DNA of 64,000 nucleotides. It comes from Streptomyces spinosus. GTDB taxonomy: Bacteria > Actinomycetota > Actinomycetes > Streptomycetales > Streptomycetaceae. Position numbers and translations under genes: made by a program. Location of the stretch: the NCBI RefSeq assembly GCF_020400655.1, contig NZ_JAINRC010000006.1, positions 310,001 to 374,000 on the forward strand. Reading direction: 5' to 3'. Below the pieces are notes generated by a model. It ran no database searches. It had not been told where the DNA came from and worked only from the letters and a program-made list of their open reading frames with translations. Position 1 is the first letter of the stretch. Every line of letters starts with the position of its first letter. Below are positions 8,388 through 16,215 of this stretch, piece by piece.

Positions 8388-8657
8388 GACCTCAGCATGC
8401 CCAACGGTCGGACGGCGGGGCCATAGGGGGAGCCCTACGGTTTGTGTACCACCCATGCAGGGGTAACTCCGCCTGCGCCCGGGGGGCCTCCCGCAACCGG
8501 ACGGGCGGCGCCGGGCGGGTCGCGCCTCGGCCGCCCGCACCCCCTCGGCGGCCCGCCCGATCAGCGCGCGGACCCGAAGCCGGGGTGCGCCCCGTCACGC
8601 CGGCCGGCCACGGCGAGAAACATGTGTGCCGGCCTCCTCCCCAGCGCGTCCCGGGTG

Positions 8658-9398
8658 TCAGTCGCCGGCCGGGCCCCGCGTGTTCTGCCCGGCGCACACC
8701 CCGTTCTCCCAGGCCCAGGCGGCGATCTCCACCCGGTTGCGGGCGGCCAGCTTGCGCTGGACGCTGCCGAGGTGCGTCTTGACGGTGGACAGGGAGACGT
8801 GCAGCTCGGCCGCCAGTTCCTCGTTGGTACGGCCGCGCGCGACGAGTCGTACGACGTCCAGCTCGCGGGCGGTGAGCGGGAGTTCGAGCGCTGTCGGGCG
8901 GGTCCCGGACGAGCCGCGCCGCCGGTGCGCCGGCTTCCCCGAGCCGGACGCGGACACGGCGTCGGACACGGCGTCGGTCATGTGCCGGAGCAGCCGGACC
9001 GTCACCGCCGGGGAAATCAGGGCGTTGTCGGCGGCCACCGCCCGCACGGCCTCGACGAGCAGCGCGGGGGAACCGTCCTTGAGGAGGAAACCCTGGGCGC
9101 CGTTGCGCAGCGCCCGGTACACGTACTCGTCGAGGTCGAACGTGGTGGCGATGAGCACCTTCAGCGGGTCGGGCGCCTCCGGGCCCGCCAGCAGCCGGGT
9201 CGCCTCCAGACCGTCGACGCCCGGCATCCTGATGTCCAGCAGGCACACGTCCGGACGCAGCCGGCGGGCCTCCCGGACCGCGGTGCCGCCGTCGGCCACC
9301 GAGGCGACGATCTCCATGTCGGGCTGGGCGCCGAGGATCATGCCGTAGGCCGAGCGGATCATCTGCTGGTCGTCGGCGATGAGGATGCTGATCGTCAT
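8658..9398 (-). CDS. LuxR-type response regulator of a two-component pair
   Basis: The 246-residue protein has a receiver with D9-D10 and phosphoacceptor D55 (VCLLDIRMPG), and a conserved Lys in GFLLKDGSP. A variable linker (~150-170) leads to a LuxR HTH (LTARELDVVRLVARGRTNEE then LAAELHVSLSTVKTHLGSVQ). Its ATG overlaps the TGA of the upstream kinase gene by 4 nt, so the two are translationally coupled and almost certainly cognate. Confidence 0.95.
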   Translation of the reverse strand: MTISILIADDQQMIRSAYGMILGAQPDMEIVASVADGGTAVREARRLRPDVCLLDIRMPGVDGLEATRLLAGPEAPDPLKVLIATTFDLDEYVYRALRNGAQGFLLKDGSPALLVEAVRAVAADNALISPAVTVRLLRHMTDAVSDAVSASGSGKPAHRRRGSSGTRPTALELPLTARELDVVRLVARGRTNEELAAELHVSLSTVKTHLGSVQRKLAARNRVEIAAWAWENGVCAGQNTRGPAGD

Positions 9399-10684
9399 GG
9401 CTCCAGGGTGGCAGTCGTACGGTCGTCACCGGGACGCCGGTCGTCCCCGGGGGCGGGCAGCGGGCCGGGCAGCGGGATACGGGCCTCGACGAGCCAGCCG
9501 ACGCCCGGCCGCGGCCCCGCGGTCACGGTGCCGCCCACCATGGCCGCGCGTTCGGCGAGCCCGACCAGTCCGTACCCGCAGCGGGCGGCCCCGGCGCCCC
9601 TGCCGGAGGGTTCCCCCCCGTCGGCGTCGGCGGGCGCCCCGCCGCTCCCGGCCGCGTCCGGTCCGTCGTCGGTCACCGACACGAGCACGGACGGGCAGGC
9701 GGTGTCACCGGCCAGCCGCACGTCGACGGTGACCGCCCCGGCCCCGCGCGCGTGCTTGCGCACATTGGTCAGCGACTCGCGTACGACCTGGTGCACGGTG
9801 GCGGCCACACCCGGCGGCAGCGCGGCGGCGGTGAGGCGGGGATCGAGGGTGAGAGCGGTGGCGGGGCCGGCCGCGGAGCAGTGCTCGGTCAGGGCGCGCA
9901 GGTCGGCGAGTTCCGCGCCCGCAGCCGCCGGGCCGCCGGGGGCGCGCAGGACCGCCACCATGGCGCGCATCGACTGCATGGCCTGCGACCCGGCCTCCTC
10001 CACGGCCGCCAGCATGCCGTCCAGTTCCTCGGGCGACGGGGGGCGCCCGGCCGCCGTCGCGTACCTCACGGCCTTGGTCTGGGCGACGATCGCGGTCACG
10101 TGGTGGCCGACGAAGTCGTGCAGTTCCCGCGCGTACTCCAGGCGCTGCGCCTGGAGCCCGGCCTGGTGCTCCTGCGCCCGGTAACGGTCGAGCAGCCGGA
10201 GGTACAGGCCCAGCGCCGTCGCCAGGGCGGCGGCGAACCAGAGCGCCGGGACCACGAACGGCACCAGCGGCGCGTACTCGGACGGCGGCAGCCGCAGGAG
10301 GATCACGGTCAGCGCGACCAGCGCCCCGCCGGCCAGGGCCGCGGCGCGCGGCGGCGGACGCAGGCGCACCGCCCGGACGACGACCAGCAGCAGGGCGGAG
10401 GTCTCGACGAGCCCGAAGGTGGTGTCGGGCCGGGCGGCCACCCGGGTGGTCACGAGGGTCACCAGGCAGGAGGCGAGGACACCGGCGGCGGCCACCGCGT
10501 CGAAGCGGTCCCGGCGCACGGCGACGGCGGCGAGCGGCAGGCCGCCGGACACCGTCCAGGCGGCGGCCAGCGGCAGGGAGCCGGTGTCGGCGCCCTCGGT
10601 GGCCGCCGCGGCGGTCAGCAGGACCGCCGCGCAGGCCGCCGCGATCCGCCTGCCTCCCGCCGGGACGTCGAAGAGCTGGTTCAT
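9395..10684 (-). CDS. Membrane sensor histidine kinase (DesK/NarL-class partner)
   Basis: The 429-residue protein has about six N-terminal hydrophobic segments with little extracellular loop, so it probably senses membrane state or a membrane-soluble ligand. A HisKA_3 motif has phosphoacceptor H189 in YARELHDFVGHHVTA. The HATPase has its N-box in ESLTNVRKHA and glycine boxes in DDGPDAAG and GYGLVGLAERAAMVGG. The ATG at 10684 is the first start giving the membrane region. The gene is divergent from an FtsX-type permease, a common pairing in Streptomyces where the pair regulates the transporter. Confidence 0.93.
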   Translation of the reverse strand: MNQLFDVPAGGRRIAAACAAVLLTAAAATEGADTGSLPLAAAWTVSGGLPLAAVAVRRDRFDAVAAAGVLASCLVTLVTTRVAARPDTTFGLVETSALLLVVVRAVRLRPPPRAAALAGGALVALTVILLRLPPSEYAPLVPFVVPALWFAAALATALGLYLRLLDRYRAQEHQAGLQAQRLEYARELHDFVGHHVTAIVAQTKAVRYATAAGRPPSPEELDGMLAAVEEAGSQAMQSMRAMVAVLRAPGGPAAAGAELADLRALTEHCSAAGPATALTLDPRLTAAALPPGVAATVHQVVRESLTNVRKHARGAGAVTVDVRLAGDTACPSVLVSVTDDGPDAAGSGGAPADADGGEPSGRGAGAARCGYGLVGLAERAAMVGGTVTAGPRPGVGWLVEARIPLPGPLPAPGDDRRPGDDRTTATLEP

Positions 10685-10864
10685 GCCGGGGAGGGTACGG
10701 CGCTCCCCCGCCGCCGCGCCTCGTCCGTTCGGCCGAGGGACGCCCAGGTGCGCGCCCCGCACTTCGCACCTCCGGCCGATCCGCGCGGGCCCCGGCCCGG
10801 TCAGGATCGGACCGTCCGCCGGCTCCCCGGCACCCCGCCCCCGACCGCAGCGCTGGAAGGCCCC

Positions 10865-13387
10865 ATGCTCCGTACCGTCACGCGTTCCGTGCTCCGCGAC
10901 CGGCACCGCTTCGTCCTGCCCGCCCTGGCCGTGCTGATCGGCGTCGCCTGCGTCAGCGGCTCCCTGCTGTACACCGAGTCCCTGGCCCGGGGTGCCGAGC
11001 GGCTCCAGCGGGCCTCGCGCCCGGACGTGTCCGTGGAGGTGCGCCCCACCGGCGGCGGCGCGGCACCCGGCGAGGCGCTGCGGCGCGGGCTCGCCGCGCT
11101 GCCCGGGGTGGCGGCGGCCCGGGGCACCCTGCGCGGCCCGGCGTTCCTGGTCGGGCGCGACGGCACCCTGGTGGGGCCGCCGTCCGCCGGCGTCGGGGTG
11201 AACTTCGTGCCGGACGCGCACGGCGCCGACCCCCGTTACCCGATGACGCGGGGGCGCGGCCCGCAGGGCCCCGGGGAGATCGCCGTGGACCGGTGGTCGG
11301 CAAAGCGGGCCGGGCGCCGGGTCGGTGACCGGGTGCGGGTCGTCGTCACCGGCGAGGTCCGTACGGTACGGCTCACCGGTGTCTTCACCGTGTACGACCC
11401 CGCCACCGCCGCCGGCGGCACGGTGACCGCGTTCGACGCGGCCACCGCGCGGGCCCTGTTCGCGCCGGCGCCCGGCCGGTACGCGTCGGTGACCCTCACG
11501 GCCGCCCCCGGCACCCCGGCGCGGACCCTCGCGCAGCGGGCGTCACGCGTCCTGCCGCACGGCCTGGACGCGGTGACCCGCGCCGAGCTGGACAGGGAGG
11601 CCGCGGCGGCACCCGACCGGAAGAAGCTCGGCACGCTCCTGCTGCTCTTCGCCGGCATCGCCCTGTTCGTCTCCGCCTTCCTGGTGAGCAACACCTTCAC
11701 CATGCTGAGCGCCGTCCGGGCACGTGAGCACGCCCTGCTGCGCGCGGTGGGCGCGAGCCGCCGCCGGGTGCTGGGCATGGTGCTCGCCGAGGCGGCCGTC
11801 GTCGGAGCCGTGGCGGCCGTGGCCGGGTACGCGCTCGGGGCGGGCGCGGCCACGCTGCTCGCCGGCCTGTTCGGACCGGCCGCCGGGCCCGCGGGCACCG
11901 CCCCGCCCGCCCTGTTGTCGCCCGTTCCGCTGCTGACGGCCCTGTGCGTCGGCGTGGGTCTCACGGCCGCCGCCGCGTACGTCCCCGCCCTGCGGGCCTG
12001 CGCCGTCGCCCCCGTGGCGGCCCTGCGCACGCACCTGCCGGCCCCGGCCGCCACGCTGCGGCGCCGCACCCTGGCCGGCCTCGCGGCCACCGCCGCCGGC
12101 GCGCTGCTGATGGCGGCGGGCGAGGGCGACCTCGGGGTCCTGTCGCTCGCCACCGCGGTGCTGCTGGCCGGGCTGATCCTGCTCACGCCGCGGCTCGCGG
12201 ACGCCGTCACCCGGGCGCTGCGCGCGCCGGTGCGGCTGCTGACCGGGGTGCGCGGCACCCTGGCCCTGGCCAACGCGCGCCGCGATCCACGGCGTACGGC
12301 GGCGACCGCCGGGGCGCTCACCGTGTGCGTGGCGCTCGTCGGCGCGGTCACCGTGGCGCTGTCCTCGCTGAGCGCCACGGCGGGGCGGGAGGCGGAGGCC
12401 GCCATGCCGACGGACCTGCGGATCACCGCGGTCGACTACGCGCGGATCGGCGCGCACACGGCGGCGCGGGTGGCGCGGCTGCCGCACGTGGCGGCGGTCA
12501 GCGCGGTCCGCGAGGCCGGCTTCCGCCTCCGGGACGGCTCCGACCTGTGGGCCGCGGTGGTGGATCCGCGGGCGGTGGGCCGGGACCGGCTCGCCGACCT
12601 CACGGTGCGCGCGGGCGACCTGGACGAACTGGCCGGCCGGGCCGACGGCATCGCGGTCACACGGGACCTGGCCGAGGAGCACGGGTGGCACCTGGGTGAC
12701 CGGATCTCCGGCAGGCGTCTGGACGACGACGGCGCGGCGGACGGCCCGGCGCTCGACCGCCTGATCGTCGCGGTCTACGACGGCCCCGACGCCCTCGGCC
12801 CGGCCCTGCTGCCGCAGGGCGCGGTGACCGGGAGCGGTACCCCGGACGGTGGGGTGCTCTCGGTGCTGGTGCGTGCCGAGCCCGGCCGCACGGCCGCGCT
12901 GAAGGAGGAGATCCGCCGGGCCCTGCACAATCCGGTGCTGCTGGTCCAGGACCGGGCGGATGCGGCACGGGAGGCGGAGCGCGGTTTCGGCCCGCTGTTG
13001 TCGGTGCTGTACGCGATGCTCAGTGTCACGGTCGCCGTGGCGGCGCTGGGCGTGGCCAACACCATGGGCATGGCGGTCTTCGAGCGGGCCCGGGAGATCG
13101 GCCTGCTGCGCGCCGTCGGTCTCGACCGCGCGGGCGTGCGGTCGATGCTGCGGGTGGAGGCGGTGGTGGTGTCGGCGCTGGGTGCCGGGCTGGGCATCCT
13201 CGCGGGCTGCGCGGCGGGGGTGGCCGCGGTGGCCGGACAGCACGGCGCGGTGATCTCGGTGCCGTGGGCGGCCCTGCTGGCACTGTTCGCGGGCGCCGGC
13301 GCCATCGGCGTGCTCGCCGCGCTCGCACCGGGTGTACGGGCGGCGGCGGTACCGGTGACCCGGGCGGTGGGCGGCGAGGTCGGCTGA
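10865..13387 (+). CDS. FtsX/MacB-type ABC transporter permease
   Basis: The 840-residue protein has an N-terminal membrane helix (VLPALAVLIGVACVSGSLLY), a large extracytoplasmic domain, then two FtsX permease cores: one around residues 255-385 (LLLLFAGIALFVSAFLVSNT, LLRAVGASRRRVLGMVLAEA) and one at the C-terminus (VLYAMLSVTVAVAALGVANT, GLLRAVGLDRAGVRSMLRVE). This is the usual double-FtsX topology. The ATP-binding subunit normally sits beside it but is not in this window. The divergent two-component pair just upstream may regulate it. By family it could export peptides or lipids, or act mechanically in the envelope; the substrate is not predictable. Confidence 0.92.
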   Translation: MLRTVTRSVLRDRHRFVLPALAVLIGVACVSGSLLYTESLARGAERLQRASRPDVSVEVRPTGGGAAPGEALRRGLAALPGVAAARGTLRGPAFLVGRDGTLVGPPSAGVGVNFVPDAHGADPRYPMTRGRGPQGPGEIAVDRWSAKRAGRRVGDRVRVVVTGEVRTVRLTGVFTVYDPATAAGGTVTAFDAATARALFAPAPGRYASVTLTAAPGTPARTLAQRASRVLPHGLDAVTRAELDREAAAAPDRKKLGTLLLLFAGIALFVSAFLVSNTFTMLSAVRAREHALLRAVGASRRRVLGMVLAEAAVVGAVAAVAGYALGAGAATLLAGLFGPAAGPAGTAPPALLSPVPLLTALCVGVGLTAAAAYVPALRACAVAPVAALRTHLPAPAATLRRRTLAGLAATAAGALLMAAGEGDLGVLSLATAVLLAGLILLTPRLADAVTRALRAPVRLLTGVRGTLALANARRDPRRTAATAGALTVCVALVGAVTVALSSLSATAGREAEAAMPTDLRITAVDYARIGAHTAARVARLPHVAAVSAVREAGFRLRDGSDLWAAVVDPRAVGRDRLADLTVRAGDLDELAGRADGIAVTRDLAEEHGWHLGDRISGRRLDDDGAADGPALDRLIVAVYDGPDALGPALLPQGAVTGSGTPDGGVLSVLVRAEPGRTAALKEEIRRALHNPVLLVQDRADAAREAERGFGPLLSVLYAMLSVTVAVAALGVANTMGMAVFERAREIGLLRAVGLDRAGVRSMLRVEAVVVSALGAGLGILAGCAAGVAAVAGQHGAVISVPWAALLALFAGAGAIGVLAALAPGVRAAAVPVTRAVGGEVG

Positions 13388-13474
13388 GCTGGTGCCGGGC
13401 GTCGGCGGCTCGCGCACACGTGGGTCGACATGCAGGCCGCCCGTGTGCCGACCGAGCCCGGCCTGCCGTGTGGT

Positions 13475-13508
13475 GGCCGTGCCGGTCCAGGGCGGGACCG
13501 GCACGGCC
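13475..13508. terminator. Bidirectional hairpin terminator
   Basis: A perfect 14-bp stem (13475-13488 with 13495-13508) and a 6-nt loop lie between the convergent permease and efflux genes. There is no U-tract, as is usual in Streptomyces. Confidence 0.75.
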
Positions 13509-13519
13509 GCGTCGTACGG

Positions 13520-13640
13520 GTCAGCCCGTCGGTGCCGTCAGCAGGACGTCGTGGACGACCGACACGTCGTCCAGCCAGCGTCGTGCCGGTCAGCCCGTCG
13601 GTGCCGTCAGCAGGACGTCGTGGACGACCGACTCGTCGTC
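13520..13640. repeat. 69-bp-period duplication of the 3' end of the efflux gene
   Basis: The 52 bp at 13589-13640, which hold the last codons and stop of the MFS gene, recur almost exactly at 13520-13571 (one mismatch). The period is 69 bp, so the second copy, with its own TGA, remains in frame behind the real stop. Confidence 0.85.
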
Positions 13641-15533
13641 GACCACGATCGTGGACTCCTGCGGCGGGTAGCCGTCGGCGGAGGTGACCAGGACGTACCG
13701 CCCGGAGCCGGGGGCGTCCAGCGTGTAGGAGCCGTCGGCCCGTACCTCCGCCCGGCCCAGCCGCCGGCCCTGCGGCGAGGTCAGCGTGACCACGGCCCGC
13801 GGGACGGGCTCGCTCCCGTCGACGCTGACCCGGCCGCTGACCGGAACGCCTCCGGGCGTGGGGACCTGCGCGTCCGTGTCGACGGCCTCCGCCGGTACGG
13901 GCATCCCGGCGACGGCCTCGGCGGTCTCCGCGGCCTGGGCCGCCTGCGCCGCCTGGACCAGGCCGCTGGAGGCGCGCAGCGGGACCTCCTTGATGAACAG
14001 GGTGACCAGGAAGGCGATCAGCGCGACCGGGGCGACGTACATGAAGATGTCACCGATCGCGTGCCCGTAGGCGCCTTCCAGCCAGGTGCGGACCGGGGTG
14101 GGCAGCAGGGCGAGGTCGGGCAGCCTGCCGTCGCCGGAGGTCTTGGCGGCCACGGCCCGGTCCGGCGGGCTGAGCCGGGTGACGGTCTCGCGCGCGTAGT
14201 GGCCGATCCGGGTGGTGAGGACCGAGCCGAGCACGGAGACGCCCACCGCGCCGCCGAGGGAACGGAAGAAGGTCACCGTGGAGGACGCGGCACCGAGGTC
14301 GGTCGGGGCGACCTGGTTCTGGGTGCACAGCACGAGGTTCTGGAGGGTCATGCCGACGCCGAGGCCCATCAGCGCCATGCACAGCGCGATGAAGAGGTAC
14401 GGGGTGTCGTAGCGGAGCATGCCCAGCAGGGCCAGGCCCGCCGTCAGCAGCACACCGCCGGTCAGCAGCCAGCCCTTCCACTTGCCGGTGCGGGTGATGA
14501 CCCGTCCGGAGACCGTGGAGGAGACGAACAGCCCCGCGATGAACGGGATCGTCATGACGCCCGACCTGGTCGGTGAGTCGCCGCGCGCCAGCTGGAAGTA
14601 CTGGCTGAAGAAGACGGTGCCCGCGAACAGCGCGATGCCGACGAAGAGGGAGGCGACCGAGGCGAGGGCGATGGTGGGGTTGCGGAACAGCCGCAGCGGG
14701 ATGACCGGTTCGGCGGCCTTCGTCTCGACGAACAGGAAGATCAGCGCCAGCACGATCGACGCGCCCACCAGGGTGTACGTCTGCCAGGACAGCCAGGCGT
14801 ACTTGTCGTCGGCGAAGGTGACCCAGATCAGCAGGGTGCAGACGGCCGCGGTGACGAAGAAGGCGCCGGCCCAGTCGACCTTGACGTCTCGCTTGGCCAC
14901 GGGCAGGTTCAGCGTCCGCTGGAGGACCACCAGCGCGACGAGCGCGAAGGGGATGCCGACGAACAGGCACCAGCGCCAGCCGAGCCAGCCGGTGTCGGTG
15001 ATGACACCGCCGAGCAGCGGCCCGCCGACGGTGGCGACGGCGAAGGTGGCGCCCAGGTAGCCGGAGTACCGGCCGCGCTCGCGCGGAGCGATCATCGCGG
15101 CCAGGACGACCTGGGCCAGCGCGGACAGTCCGCCGCCGCCGAGACCCTGGATGACACGGGCGGTGATCAGCGTCGCGGGGTCGGGCGCGAGACCGGCCAC
15201 CAGGGAGCCGGCGCAGTAGACGATCAGCGCCGACTGGACCAGGGCCTTCTTGCTGAACTGGTCCGCGAGCTTGCCCCACAGCGGGGTCGACGCGGTCACC
15301 GCGAGCAAGGAGGCGGTGACGACCCAGGTGTAGGCGCTCTGACCGCCGCCGAGGTCACCGATGATCCTGGGCAGCGCGTTGGTGACCACGGTGGAGGACA
15401 GGATGGCGGCGAACAGGCCGAGCAGCAGTCCGGACAGGGCGCGCATGATCTGCGCGTGGGTCATCGGCGCGTCGGGCGAACCTCCTCCCGGACGGGCGTG
15501 GGCCCGCACACCTGCTTTCGGGGTGGTTGTCAT
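13590..15533 (-). CDS. DHA2-family (14-helix) MFS drug efflux transporter with a C-terminal beta-sandwich domain
   Basis: The 647-residue protein has 14 hydrophobic helices. MFS motif A is present (LWGKLADQFSKK) and the DHA2 motif C-like segment is GGPLLGGVITD. It resembles EmrB/QacA-type proton-driven multidrug exporters. After the last helix (~residue 525) an Ala/Glu-rich linker leads to a ~85-residue carboxypeptidase-regulatory-like beta-sandwich (PVSGRVSVDGSEPVPRAVVT through DGSYTLDAPGSGRYVLVTSA). ATG at 15533 follows AAGGACGA. The marR gene ends 14 nt upstream on the same strand, so they form an operon and MarR probably represses the pump until ligand binds. Confidence 0.93.
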   Translation of the reverse strand: MTTTPKAGVRAHARPGGGSPDAPMTHAQIMRALSGLLLGLFAAILSSTVVTNALPRIIGDLGGGQSAYTWVVTASLLAVTASTPLWGKLADQFSKKALVQSALIVYCAGSLVAGLAPDPATLITARVIQGLGGGGLSALAQVVLAAMIAPRERGRYSGYLGATFAVATVGGPLLGGVITDTGWLGWRWCLFVGIPFALVALVVLQRTLNLPVAKRDVKVDWAGAFFVTAAVCTLLIWVTFADDKYAWLSWQTYTLVGASIVLALIFLFVETKAAEPVIPLRLFRNPTIALASVASLFVGIALFAGTVFFSQYFQLARGDSPTRSGVMTIPFIAGLFVSSTVSGRVITRTGKWKGWLLTGGVLLTAGLALLGMLRYDTPYLFIALCMALMGLGVGMTLQNLVLCTQNQVAPTDLGAASSTVTFFRSLGGAVGVSVLGSVLTTRIGHYARETVTRLSPPDRAVAAKTSGDGRLPDLALLPTPVRTWLEGAYGHAIGDIFMYVAPVALIAFLVTLFIKEVPLRASSGLVQAAQAAQAAETAEAVAGMPVPAEAVDTDAQVPTPGGVPVSGRVSVDGSEPVPRAVVTLTSPQGRRLGRAEVRADGSYTLDAPGSGRYVLVTSADGYPPQESTIVVDDESVVHDVLLTAPTG

Positions 15534-15547
15534 GGGGTGTGTCGTCC

Positions 15548-16081
15548 TTACGTGGTGACAGCGGGTGTACGGGGTGGACGCTCGTCGGACGGTCCGGCGC
15601 CGGGGTCCTGTGCCGTCCCGGGGGGCTGCTCCGCCCAGGGCTCGCGTCCGGTCCACGGGTCCTCGAAGCTCTCCCGGAGCCGGGCCATGAGACACGTCAG
15701 CCGGCGGACGTCCTCGTCGCTCCAGCCGCTGAGCCGCCGGGCGAGCGTCCGCGCGGTGTGCGCGGACAGTTCGGTGAGCATGGCCCGGCCCTCGGGGGTC
15801 AGGCGCAGGATGCGCGAGCGCCGGTCGGCGGGATCGGGGCTGCGGTCGATCCAGCCCCGGGCGGCCAGATGGGCGACGTGGCGGCTGGTGACCGACATGT
15901 CGACGGCGAGCAGTTCCGCGAGCCTGCCGATGCGCATGTCGCCGTCGTGGCCGAGCAGGGCCAGCACCGTGGCGGCGACGCTGGAGCAGCCGCCCGGAAG
16001 GATCCGGCCCAGCTCTCGTCGTACGGATCCGATGGCGCTCAGCTGGCGCATCAGCTCCTCGTACTGGGCTCTGTCGGCCAC
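15548..16081 (-). CDS. MarR-family transcriptional regulator
   Basis: The 177-residue protein has the MarR winged-helix core at ~40-110: MRIGRLAELLAVDMSVTSRH is the recognition helix region and WIDRSPDPADRRSRILRLTP is the wing with the conserved D-x-R-D/S-R pattern. Dimerisation helices flank it. The C-terminal ~35 residues are a Pro/Gly-rich tail beyond the usual length. GTG at 16081 follows GGAGG at 5 nt. It precedes the efflux gene in the same operon. Two TTGC-N5-GCAA sites lie just upstream and may be its operators. Confidence 0.93.
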   Translation of the reverse strand: MADRAQYEELMRQLSAIGSVRRELGRILPGGCSSVAATVLALLGHDGDMRIGRLAELLAVDMSVTSRHVAHLAARGWIDRSPDPADRRSRILRLTPEGRAMLTELSAHTARTLARRLSGWSDEDVRRLTCLMARLRESFEDPWTGREPWAEQPPGTAQDPGAGPSDERPPRTPAVTT

Positions 16082-16099
16082 ACGTGCCTCCCCATATTA

Positions 16100-16141
16100 T
16101 TGCTCAAGGCAACCATGCAGGTGCCCGATTGCCCGAGGCAA
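16100..16141. promoter_or_regulatory. Paired inverted-repeat operators upstream of marR
   Basis: Two 13-bp sites share the pattern TTGC-N5-GCAA: TTGCTCAAGGCAA at 16100-16112 and TTGCCCGAGGCAA at 16129-16141, 29 bp apart. Both are close to the marR start codon, the typical place for autorepression of a marR-efflux operon. Confidence 0.65.
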
Positions 16142-16215
16142 GCGTCTTCACATGTGCCCTGGCGCACACATGTCATCGAAACACATGTTTCAGTCGGCGG
16201 CCGGCCGGGGGCCGG

